Assembly (NCBI GenBank): GCA_035551935.1
Contig: DASZMJ010000067.1
Span: 1 to 17,374, forward strand
Length of the DNA stretch: 17,374 nt
From: DASZMJ01 sp035551935
GTDB taxonomy: Bacteria; Planctomycetota; Planctomycetia; Isosphaerales; Isosphaeraceae
Direction: 5' to 3'
Part shown: in pieces, positions 7,291 through 14,118 of the stretch
Numbering within the stretch: position 1 is the stretch's first letter
Layout: every line of letters begins with the position of its first letter
The notes under the pieces: model-generated
Databases searched by the model: none
What the model saw: the letters and a program-made list of their open reading frames with translations, nothing else
Told to the model about the DNA's origin: nothing
Position numbers and translations under genes: made by a program

Positions 7291-8700
7291 ATGAACCGGA
7301 CGATCCGCCGTCGATTCTTCATCCTGTCGCTGCTCGCGACGGTCGCCGCCGGGTCGGCCTTCGGCGACGAGGAGCGGCTCAAGGGGGCGTATCGCTTCGA
7401 GCGCGAGGGGTGGGTCTTCGTCCACCTCGAGGGGACGCCCGAGCGGATCGGCTTCCAGCACGGCTACCTGCTCGCGCCCGAGATCGAGGACCTCCTGCAC
7501 GTGCTCGGGCCCTACCTGAAGCACACGACGAAGCGCGACTGGGACTTCTACCACGACGCGGCCGAGCGGATGCTCTGGCCGAAGATCGAGGACGAGTATC
7601 GCCGCGAGCTCGACGGCATCGTCGCCGGCCTGGAGGCGCGGGGGGTCAAGGCGGATCGGTGGGACGTCGTGGCGCTCAACGCGGTCGAGGAGCTGCCGTA
7701 CTACTACGTGCCCTGGCTCGACAAGAAGGAGGGCAAGGCGCCGACGGCGCACGCCCCCGGCAATTGCAGCGCCTTCATCGCCACCGGCGGCGCGACGAAG
7801 GACGGCCGGATCGTGATGGGGCACAACGCGTGGACGAATTACGTCGTCGGCACGCGCTGGAACATCGTCTTCGACCTCAAGCCCGCCCGCGGCCACCGCG
7901 TCGTCATGGACGGCCTGCCGGGCGTGATCGCCAGCGACGACGACTTCGGCCTCAACGACGCCGGCATCGTCATCACCGAGACCACCATCACCCAGTTCGA
8001 GGGCTGGGACCCCGACGGCGTCCCCGAGTTCGTCCGCGCCCGCAAGGCGATGCAGTACAGCGAGTCGATCGACGACTTCGCCCGCATCATGCTCGACCGC
8101 AACAACGGCGGCTACGCCAACGACTGGCTCGTCGGCGACCTCAAGACCGACGAGATCGCCCGGCTCGAACTCGGCCTGAAGGAGCACTCCCTCGAACGCA
8201 CCAGGGACGGTTACTTCGTCGGCTCCAACTTCCCCATCGGCGAGAAGCTGATCCAGGCCGAGACGAGGTTCGACCCCTCGAAGAAGGACAGCTCCCCCAA
8301 CGCCCGCCGCGCCCGCTGGGGGCAGCTCATGGCCGAGCATCACGGCGCGATCGACCTCGAGCTCGCCAAGCGGTTCGAGACCGACACCCGCGACGCGATC
8401 ACCGGCCTCGACGGCGCCAACGACCGCACCCTCCTCGGCGCCGTCGAGGGCTCCTCCCGCGGCGTCCCCGAGTGGGACTGGACCCCGTATTACCCCGGCG
8501 GCACCGTCCAGTCCAAGGTCCTCGACGCCCGCTCTGCCGGCTCCCTCTCCTTCCTCGCCTCCTTCGGCCACCCCGGCGCCCCCGACTTCCTCGCCGACGA
8601 CTTCCTCAAGACCCGCCCCGAGTACGCCCCCCTGAAGGGCCTCCTCAAGGACCTCAAGGCGCGGCCGTGGGCGAAGTTCGGGGCGGGGATGAAGCTGTAA
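7291..8700 (+). CDS. Secreted phospholipase B-like / C45-type Ntn hydrolase
   Basis: A 469-residue exported protein. MNRTIRRRFFILSLLATVAA begins a signal peptide, with cleavage probable near GSAFG (21-25). The sole cysteine, C159 in GNCSAF, sits where the N-terminal nucleophile of phospholipase-B-like and C45 acyltransferase-type Ntn hydrolases is found. Family-like motifs follow: GHNAWTNY (177-184), a GLPGVIASDDDFGLNDAGIV stretch (208-227) and TETTIT (229-234). Enzymes of this superfamily cleave amide or ester bonds after self-processing that exposes the nucleophile; the true substrate here is unknown. The ATG at 7291 was chosen because it starts the signal peptide and has GAGG 6 nt upstream; the frame is open to 7123 but crosses the palindrome. 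It likely acts outside the cytoplasm. Confidence 0.75.
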   Translation: MNRTIRRRFFILSLLATVAAGSAFGDEERLKGAYRFEREGWVFVHLEGTPERIGFQHGYLLAPEIEDLLHVLGPYLKHTTKRDWDFYHDAAERMLWPKIEDEYRRELDGIVAGLEARGVKADRWDVVALNAVEELPYYYVPWLDKKEGKAPTAHAPGNCSAFIATGGATKDGRIVMGHNAWTNYVVGTRWNIVFDLKPARGHRVVMDGLPGVIASDDDFGLNDAGIVITETTITQFEGWDPDGVPEFVRARKAMQYSESIDDFARIMLDRNNGGYANDWLVGDLKTDEIARLELGLKEHSLERTRDGYFVGSNFPIGEKLIQAETRFDPSKKDSSPNARRARWGQLMAEHHGAIDLELAKRFETDTRDAITGLDGANDRTLLGAVEGSSRGVPEWDWTPYYPGGTVQSKVLDARSAGSLSFLASFGHPGAPDFLADDFLKTRPEYAPLKGLLKDLKARPWAKFGAGMKL

Positions 8701-8734
8701 GGTGGGATAACGCCGAACGAGAGGAAGGCTTTCC

Positions 8735-8755
8735 CCCTCTCCCCCTGGGAGAGGG
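8735..8755 (+). terminator. CCCTCTCCC/GGGAGAGGG hairpin
   Basis: CCCTCTCCC (8735-8743) pairs perfectly with GGGAGAGGG (8747-8755) across a 3-nt loop, 35 nt after the hydrolase stop codon. It is followed by CCGGGGTGAGGG. From general knowledge this hairpin plus trailer is a dispersed intergenic repeat in many GC-rich genomes. There is no U-tract; it may act as a terminator or simply be a repeat. Confidence 0.5.
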
Positions 8756-8810
8756 CCGGGGTGAGGGCATTCCTTCCGGCGTCCGTCTCGCCCCTTGCGA
8801 AGAGATCGCT

Positions 8811-8826
8811 TAGAATCGAACCATCA
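8811..8826 (+). promoter_or_regulatory. -10-like element abutting the ATPase start (possible leaderless mRNA)
   Basis: TAGAAT (8811-8816) matches five of six bases of the -10 consensus and ends 9 nt before the ATG at 8826. Transcription about 7 nt downstream would start at or next to the ATG. No Shine-Dalgarno sequence is visible before the ATG, which fits a leaderless message. No matching -35 box is seen. Confidence 0.35.
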
Positions 8827-9989
8827 TGGCCACCGACACGACCACGACACCCGAAGCCCCGCCGCAGGCCGAGCCCGTGCTGCGCACGATTCGATTCCGA
8901 AACTTCAAGTGCCTCCGTCGCGTCGACCTCGATCTGGAGCGCTTTACGGTCTTGATCGGGCCAAATGCCTCCGGGAAGACGAGTGTCCTACAGGGTATTC
9001 ATTATCTTGCCCGGACGACGACAACTTCGGACTTTGGAACGAAGCTGTGGGATGAATTGATTGGCTTTGCTTACTCGGATAATCCGAAGATAACCACAGA
9101 ACTGACAATCGAGGGTGAGATACTGGGTGGGGTCGTGAGGCTCAGGCTCGAGAAGAAGGAGGGCGGCCTTTACGGGCCATTTGCGGAGACCCAAAACGCA
9201 TCGGGTGAATGGGAGTTGCTTGAGCGTTCGGGACATCCCGGCGGGGAATCTGCCTCTTGGATTGGTATCTTACTGCGCTTGGATGCACGACTTGTCGCAC
9301 AACCGTCCTACAACGCCAGCCTCAGCCCCGGGTCCGAGTACGACGGGAGCGGCGTGCCCTGGTTTCTCGCGGAGATGAAATTGGAGCAGGATGAGAAGTT
9401 CGAGCGCATTCAAGACCAGCTTCGAGCGGTAATCCCCACGGTCCGGGGAATTCGTATAAAGAAGGCGGATGTCGTAAAAGACGTTCCCGTTGAAAGCGAA
9501 GGCGGTGCCCGCGTTCAGAGCCAGAGGATGTTTTTTGTAGGCCGAAAACTGGAACTGGATGTGAAGGGTGCGAACGAGGTTTCTGCGACGCATGCAAGCG
9601 AAGGTACGCTAATTGTCTTGGGATTATTGACAATCCTCGAAATGGTGGCAGAACGCGAGACCCCGGTCATTGTCTTAATGGATGATCTAGACCGCGGTCT
9701 GCATCCGAGGGCGCAACGAGAGCTCGTCGGTCTTTTGAGAAGATTCCTTGACATTAATCCAAATATGCAAATTATTGCTACAACCCACTCTCCCTATCTC
9801 CTGGACACCCTTTCGGCGAGCGAGGTCCGCCTTACCGCCCCCCGCGACGACGGCACGACCGCCTGCGCCCGGCTCGACGAGCACCCCGAGTTCGAGAAGT
9901 GGAAGGACGACTTCGCGCCGGGTGAGTTCTGGAGCGCGGTCGGCGAAGAATGGGTGACGAGGCTCCGCGAGCGAGACAAGGATTCATGA
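8826..9989 (+). CDS. AAA/ABC-type ATPase, OLD/RecF-like, probable defence component
   Basis: A 387-residue ATPase of the AAA_21/SMC-like class. The N-terminus is typical (LRTIRFRNFKCLRRVDLDLE, 19-38). Walker A is GPNASGKTS (45-53), a signature-like SEGTLIVLGLL lies at 259-268, Walker B is VIVLMDDLDRGLHP (281-294) and the H-loop IIATTHSPYLLD (316-327). The usual DExE-type Walker B is DDLD here, a variant I recall from some of these ATPases. It overlaps the next gene by ATGA, so the two are translationally coupled and probably act as a complex, with the ATPase as sensor or clamp. Base composition is mosaic: 27 G/C in 60 at 9601-9660 against 44 in 60 at 9841-9900. A role in phage defence is inferred from gene pairing, not shown. 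Confidence 0.88.
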   Translation: MATDTTTTPEAPPQAEPVLRTIRFRNFKCLRRVDLDLERFTVLIGPNASGKTSVLQGIHYLARTTTTSDFGTKLWDELIGFAYSDNPKITTELTIEGEILGGVVRLRLEKKEGGLYGPFAETQNASGEWELLERSGHPGGESASWIGILLRLDARLVAQPSYNASLSPGSEYDGSGVPWFLAEMKLEQDEKFERIQDQLRAVIPTVRGIRIKKADVVKDVPVESEGGARVQSQRMFFVGRKLELDVKGANEVSATHASEGTLIVLGLLTILEMVAERETPVIVLMDDLDRGLHPRAQRELVGLLRRFLDINPNMQIIATTHSPYLLDTLSASEVRLTAPRDDGTTACARLDEHPEFEKWKDDFAPGEFWSAVGEEWVTRLRERDKDS

Positions 9990-10744
9990 GCCCGTCGTTC
10001 GTCGTCGTCTGCGAGGCCGAGCAGGACCGGCGGACGGGATGCGGCTTGGCGGATCGAGTGTTCTGCGCGGAGGTCGACTGGGTCGAGGAGGAGTTGGACC
10101 CGCACCGGTCATGGCGTGGGCTCCTTGAGTCCGAGCAGCATATCCTGTGGCGTGATGTGCCGGATCTTTCGCGTAAACTTCCAGTCTCGCCAGCCCATCT
10201 CCACGGTCATTTCGGTGGAGAGCCTGGTGAACCTGACGCGATCGCAGCTCGACGGGCTTTGCTGGTCATCAAACATAAAAGCGATCGCAAACCGGACGCT
10301 GTCGTCCTGCTGCGGGACGATGACGGAGTCTCGGATCGACGCCGCGGTCTGGAGCAGGCGCGCGAGCATGTCAAGATCGGCGTGCCGGTCGTCATCGGCC
10401 TCGCGCGCACGAAGCGAGAGTGCTGGGTCCTGGCCGGATTCGTGCTGAAAACCGCTGCGGAGAAGGAAGCCCTTGAGGCGATTCGAGCCGAGATCGGCTT
10501 CGATCCCTGCCGCGAGCCGCTGAGGCTCAACAGCCCGCAGAAGGGCGACCCGAGATCCATCAAGGACGTCCTGGCCAAATTGACCGGGGATGACTGGGAG
10601 CGTGAGTCCGAGTGCTGGACTCTTTGCGACCTCGATCTCCTCCGCGAGCGCGGGGAAGACACAGGACTCGCCGCATACTTGAAGGAAGTTGAGTCGGAGC
10701 TGGTTCCGCTCATCACCGGCCGGACTCCGCCCCCTCAAGGTTGA
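9986..10744 (+). CDS. TOPRIM-like protein (DUF4276/RloB/DUF4435-like), coupled to ATPase
   Basis: A 252-residue protein starting at an ATG that overlaps the ATPase stop codon (ATGA). The motif pattern resembles TOPRIM-fold effectors that pair with ATPases: an early strand with acidic residues, FVVVCEAEQD (5-14), then DAVVLLRDDDG (104-114), AREHVKIGVPVVIGLA (125-140) and RECWVLAGF (144-152). The last recalls the 'ExW' motif of DUF4276/RloB-type proteins. In such families the acidic residues bind metal and cut nucleic acid. The C-terminal half (about 155-245) is charged and unrecognised. The exact family is my judgement from motifs, not a search. Alternatively it is a non-catalytic partner. Its 3' end overlaps the convergent TPR gene by 10 bp. 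Confidence 0.75.
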   Translation: MSPSFVVVCEAEQDRRTGCGLADRVFCAEVDWVEEELDPHRSWRGLLESEQHILWRDVPDLSRKLPVSPAHLHGHFGGEPGEPDAIAARRALLVIKHKSDRKPDAVVLLRDDDGVSDRRRGLEQAREHVKIGVPVVIGLARTKRECWVLAGFVLKTAAEKEALEAIRAEIGFDPCREPLRLNSPQKGDPRSIKDVLAKLTGDDWERESECWTLCDLDLLRERGEDTGLAAYLKEVESELVPLITGRTPPPQG

Positions 10745-11907
10745 ACCCCTCCGGCTCTACGCATCGCCTCCGCCTCCTGTCGCCAGGCTTGGGCGAGGCG
10801 GGCGAGGCCGGCGGAGGAGCAGAGGGAGGAGAGGTCGAGGAGGGATCGGGGGTCGTCGAGGCGGGAGAGGTCGGCGTCGAGGCGGGGGCCGAGGAGGCGG
10901 GGGGAGAGGAGGTCGCGGAGGAGGGCGACGGTGTCGGACTCGCGGCGGGCGTCGGCGTCGCGGTTGAGGAGGCGTAGGGCGCGGGCGAGGCGATAGCGGG
11001 TCTTCCAGTCGTGGGGGACTTCGGCCAGGGCGCGGCGGAGGTGGTCGACGGCGAGGGCGGGATCGGCGTCGTAGTCGAGGGACCAGCGGCCGCGGAGGCG
11101 GTCGTAGCGGGCGTCGCGGGAGGAGCGGGGCCAGGAGTCGAGCAGCATCCGGCCGCGGTCGGGGTCGCCGGCGTCGGCGAGGGTTTGTACGAGTGCCTCG
11201 CGGACGCCGACGTGCGAGGGGTCGCGCGCGAGGCGGATCTCCAGCGTCTTGAGCCGGTCGGCGACGTCGGGGTCGCCGAGGTGGGGCTCGGGGGCGATCC
11301 GGCGGAGGAGGGCCGCCTCGGCGTCGAGGTCGTCGGGGTCGGCGGCGGCCCAGCGCTTCAAGGTGCTCCGGACCAGTGCGTCGGGCTCCTCGGCCAGCAA
11401 GGCGGTCGTCAGCACCTTCAGGACCTCGCGGCGCCGGGGGGGGGCGACGGCCTCGTACGCCTCCCAGCCGACCCGCGCGGCCTCGACGGGCCGGTCTTCC
11501 ATGTGGAGCAGTTCGAGCCGCAGGAGCCAGGGCTCGGGCCGGGTCGGGTCGGCCTGGCAGCCGCGAATCAATACCCGCTCGGCCTGCGCGGCGCGGCCGA
11601 GGGCAAGCAAGGCGCGGGCCTCGCCGAGCCGGGAGTCGGCGTCGGCGACGGCGGAGCGGTTGAGGGCCTCGAAGCAGCGCAACGCGGTCGGCCAGTCCTC
11701 GGCCTTCGAGGCGGCCTCGGCCCGGGCGCGGAGCGTCGCGGGGTCCTCGCCCGCGAGGGCCCAGGCCGCGACCGCCGCGGCCACGCCGAGCAGGGCCGCG
11801 GCGGCCAGCAGCCGGCGACGACGGGGCCGCGGCCCCGTCGTCGCCCTCTGCGGGGGCGCCACGGCGGCGGCCTTGCGGGGCTTCGGGCGGTCGGGTCGTC
11901 GCGGCAT
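10735..11907 (-). CDS. TPR-repeat protein with N-terminal membrane anchor
   Basis: A 390-residue protein. The first 32 residues are basic and Pro/Arg-rich, then one membrane helix (about 33-52, LLAAAALLGVAAAVAAWALA). The rest is Ala/Leu/Arg-rich helical sequence with tetratricopeptide-like helix pairs, clearest at 71-125 (DWPTALRCFEALNR..., ARALLALGRAAQAERVLIRGCQADP) and 283-322 (ALAVDHLRRALAEVPHDWKTRYRLARALRLL). It is probably anchored in the cytoplasmic membrane with the TPR region outside, acting as a protein-interaction scaffold; partners are unknown. The ATG at 11907 was chosen over an in-frame TTG at 11955. No clear ribosome binding site is seen. It overlaps the end of the TOPRIM-like gene on the other strand by 10 bp. 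Confidence 0.8.
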   Translation of the reverse strand: MPRRPDRPKPRKAAAVAPPQRATTGPRPRRRRLLAAAALLGVAAAVAAWALAGEDPATLRARAEAASKAEDWPTALRCFEALNRSAVADADSRLGEARALLALGRAAQAERVLIRGCQADPTRPEPWLLRLELLHMEDRPVEAARVGWEAYEAVAPPRRREVLKVLTTALLAEEPDALVRSTLKRWAAADPDDLDAEAALLRRIAPEPHLGDPDVADRLKTLEIRLARDPSHVGVREALVQTLADAGDPDRGRMLLDSWPRSSRDARYDRLRGRWSLDYDADPALAVDHLRRALAEVPHDWKTRYRLARALRLLNRDADARRESDTVALLRDLLSPRLLGPRLDADLSRLDDPRSLLDLSSLCSSAGLARLAQAWRQEAEAMRRAGGVQP

Positions 11908-11955
11908 CGGCGGTCCGGGGGGTGGGAACCTCTGAGGAAATCGGAGGAGGGCCAA

Positions 11956-11997
11956 TGGCAGCGGGCAAAGGGCAGAGGGCAGATGACAGAGGGCAAA
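11956..11997. repeat. 7-nt tandem repeat, about six units
   Basis: Units GGGCAAA, GGGCAGA, GGGCAGA, TGACAGA and GGGCAAA run in exact 7-nt register from 11963 to 11997, with a degenerate TGGCAGC unit before them. It lies upstream of the TPR gene in the 279-nt gap 11908-12186. The 7-nt period is not a codon multiple, so it is a non-coding microsatellite-like tract. Confidence 0.75.
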
Positions 11998-12073
11998 CTT
12001 CGAATCCGCGACCTGGCTCGCGGGCGGCCGGCGGCGGCGAGGGAGTGGTCGGGCCGGGCCGGATCGTCTTTTC

Positions 12074-12081
12074 AGTATAAC
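12074..12081. promoter_or_regulatory. -10-like element in divergent gap
   Basis: In an otherwise GC-rich gap, AGTATAAC reads TATAAC on the plus strand (12076-12081, towards the beta-helix gene) and TATACT on the minus strand (12079-12074, towards the TPR gene). Both match the -10 consensus at five of six bases. No -35 box is seen at normal spacing on either strand, so direction and use are uncertain. Confidence 0.25.
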
Positions 12082-12186
12082 GATCGCGAGGGGCGCCGTC
12101 CGCGCGGCCGGGATGTTCTATGGTTGAGTTTGCGTGCGCGCCCTCGTTCCGGGCGTCGTCCCAACCCGCTCCCCGGTGACATTCCG

Positions 12187-13995
12187 ATGACGAAAACGAC
12201 GGCCAGGACGTGGATGGCATGGGCGCGAACGCCCCGGGACCGGTCGGCGCGCCGGGGGCGGCCGAGGGCCCGGAGGTCGACGTTCGACGTCCTGGAAGGT
12301 CGGATCGCCCCGGCGACGTTCCTGGTCGTCAATGCGCTCGACGGCCCGGGCTCGGGGCCGAGCGGGTCGCTCCGGGACGCGATCAACCGGGCCGATCCAT
12401 CGGGCGACGCGAGCGACACCGTCGTCATCACGTCGAAGGTCCGGGGCCCGATCGTCCTGAACTCGGGCGAGCTGGCGATCGACGCGAGCCTGTCGATCGT
12501 GAACCGATCGGGCCGCCCGGTCGAGATCCGCCAGGCGACTCCGGGGGCGCGGGTCTTCCACGTCACGGACAGCCCGCTCGCGGCCCGGGTGAGCATCGGC
12601 GGGGCGTCGGACCGGGCCGCCATCCTCATCGACGGCGGCGACGTGACGACGGGTAACGGCGGCGGCATCCTCGCGGAGAACCCGGCCGGGGTCTTGACCC
12701 TGTCGCACGTCGTCCTCGTCGGCAATTCGGCCGGCCTGGCGTCCTCCACGGGCGGATCGCAGGACGGAGGTGGGTTGTATTCGAGCGGCTCGGTCGTGCT
12801 CGATCAGAGCACCATCGGGACCCCGTTCGCGCCCAATCAGGCCTCGGGCGACGGCGGCGGCCTCTGGGCCGGCGCGGGGGTGACATTGACCGGCTCGACC
12901 GTCGCCGGGAACCAGGCCGGTGCCGACGGCGGCGGGCTGTTCGTGGCGAGCGGCGACGCGGTCGTCTCGCGGAGCCGCGTGGACGGCAACCGGGCCGAGA
13001 ACGTCGGCGGCATCAACGAGGTGAAGGGGGACGTCCGGGTCGTCAACGGCAGCGAGCTCAACGGGAACTCGTCGACCGCCGCGCTCGACGTCAGCCAGGG
13101 GGATTTCGGCGGCGGCGCGATCTACGCGGGGGTCGGCGACGTGTTCGTCGCCCGCAGCCAGATCCGTGGCAACCACTCGATCGGCATGTACAGCTCCGGG
13201 ATCGTGGTGGGCCTGGGGAGCGTGACGGTCACCGCGGGCAGCCGGATCGTCGGGAACAGCAACAACGGCCCCGGCGGCGGGATCGCGGCCAACTTCGGCG
13301 GGGTCGTGACCGTGAGCGGCGGCAGCCAGGTCGACCACAACACGGGCGCGGGCATCGGCGGGGGTATCGTCAACTTCGCGGGCCCGATGGGCGGCGTCCG
13401 CATCCTCGGCGGCAGCGAGGTCAGCCACAACACCCTCACCAACGGCGAGACGCTCGGCCAGGCGGTCGGTGTCTTCCTCCAGGTGCTCGCGGGCGCGTTG
13501 GGCGTGGACCTGGCCACGGCGACCGGCGGCACGACCGCCGCCGCATTGCAGGCCGAGATCGCGCAGCTCGAGCAGGTCGCGGCGTCCACGGCCGCGCCCG
13601 GCACATCGACCGCCGACCCGCCGGGCTTCCTCGTGGCCGGCGGCGGCATCGGCACCCTCGTCGGCGCCTCGATCTCCGTCGGCGGCGGGAGCCACGTCGA
13701 CGGCAACCTCGCCGGGGCCCCGGCCTCCGTCGGGGACGCGAACTACGTCGGCATCGGCGGCGGCCTCTTCTCCGCCGTCGGGACGACGACCGTCCGCGGG
13801 AGCACCGTCGACGGGAACACCGCGCCGGGCAGCGGCGGCGGCATCTGGAACCTGGGGGCGCTGAGCCTCGTCGACGGCGCCGTCGTGGGGAACCACGCCG
13901 CGGCCCGCGGGGGCGGCATCGCCAACAGGGGGCCATTGAGCATCATCCGGACGCCGGTCGTTGCCAATACGCCGGATAATATCATCAAATTTTAA
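12187..13995 (+). CDS. Parallel beta-helix surface protein with LEPR-XLL-like N-terminus
   Basis: A 602-residue protein. Instead of a normal signal peptide it starts with a basic region (about 1-30) then STFDVLEGRIAPATFLVVNA (31-50), the planctomycete 'LExRxxPATF.V' type seen on many large exported proteins. GSLRDAINRAD (60-70), a motif common at the start of polymorphic outer-membrane/beta-helix proteins, follows. The rest is a right-handed beta-helix with recurrent GGG(I/L) turns at about 158, 194, 223, 248, 308, 363, 391, 485, 524, 550 and 576, alternating with 'S.V.GN.A' strands. Residues 419-482 are different: Ala/Leu/Gln-rich, probably helical. Likely surface-located, perhaps a glycan-binding or adhesion protein; no catalytic residues can be assigned. 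The ATG at 12187 is placed just before the N-terminal motif; the frame is open far upstream but there it opposes the TPR gene. Confidence 0.85.
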   Translation: MTKTTARTWMAWARTPRDRSARRGRPRARRSTFDVLEGRIAPATFLVVNALDGPGSGPSGSLRDAINRADPSGDASDTVVITSKVRGPIVLNSGELAIDASLSIVNRSGRPVEIRQATPGARVFHVTDSPLAARVSIGGASDRAAILIDGGDVTTGNGGGILAENPAGVLTLSHVVLVGNSAGLASSTGGSQDGGGLYSSGSVVLDQSTIGTPFAPNQASGDGGGLWAGAGVTLTGSTVAGNQAGADGGGLFVASGDAVVSRSRVDGNRAENVGGINEVKGDVRVVNGSELNGNSSTAALDVSQGDFGGGAIYAGVGDVFVARSQIRGNHSIGMYSSGIVVGLGSVTVTAGSRIVGNSNNGPGGGIAANFGGVVTVSGGSQVDHNTGAGIGGGIVNFAGPMGGVRILGGSEVSHNTLTNGETLGQAVGVFLQVLAGALGVDLATATGGTTAAALQAEIAQLEQVAASTAAPGTSTADPPGFLVAGGGIGTLVGASISVGGGSHVDGNLAGAPASVGDANYVGIGGGLFSAVGTTTVRGSTVDGNTAPGSGGGIWNLGALSLVDGAVVGNHAAARGGGIANRGPLSIIRTPVVANTPDNIIKF

Positions 13996-14038
13996 GGCAA
14001 GGAGGGGCGGGCAGGGCCGAGACGGGTTGACGGCCGGG

Positions 14039-14061
14039 CCGCGATCCGGCCAGGATCGCGG
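14039..14061 (+). terminator. 9-bp hairpin between surface protein and oxidoreductase genes
   Basis: CCGCGATCC (14039-14047) pairs perfectly with GGATCGCGG (14053-14061) around a 5-nt loop. It sits in the 123-nt gap between two plus-strand genes. There is no U-tract. It could be a terminator or a protein-binding palindrome for the downstream gene. Confidence 0.4.
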
Positions 14062-14118
14062 GGTCGACCCGGGCCGCGACGGCCGGGTGATCGGTCGGGT
14101 CCCGTGGGGGCCGAGGCG

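Noticed and set aside
5973..8813. A 946-codon open frame on the plus strand
   Set aside because: It runs antisense to the epimerase, through a palindrome and out of frame across the hydrolase. The translation is low-complexity Arg/Pro/Gly sequence.
11011..12186. Upstream extension of the beta-helix frame
   Set aside because: This part opposes the TPR gene and crosses the 7-nt tandem repeat. The characteristic N-terminal motif appears only after the ATG at 12187.
14027..14032. TTGACG as a -35 box for the oxidoreductase gene
   Set aside because: No -10-like sequence lies at 15-19 nt downstream; the spacing is occupied by a GC hairpin.
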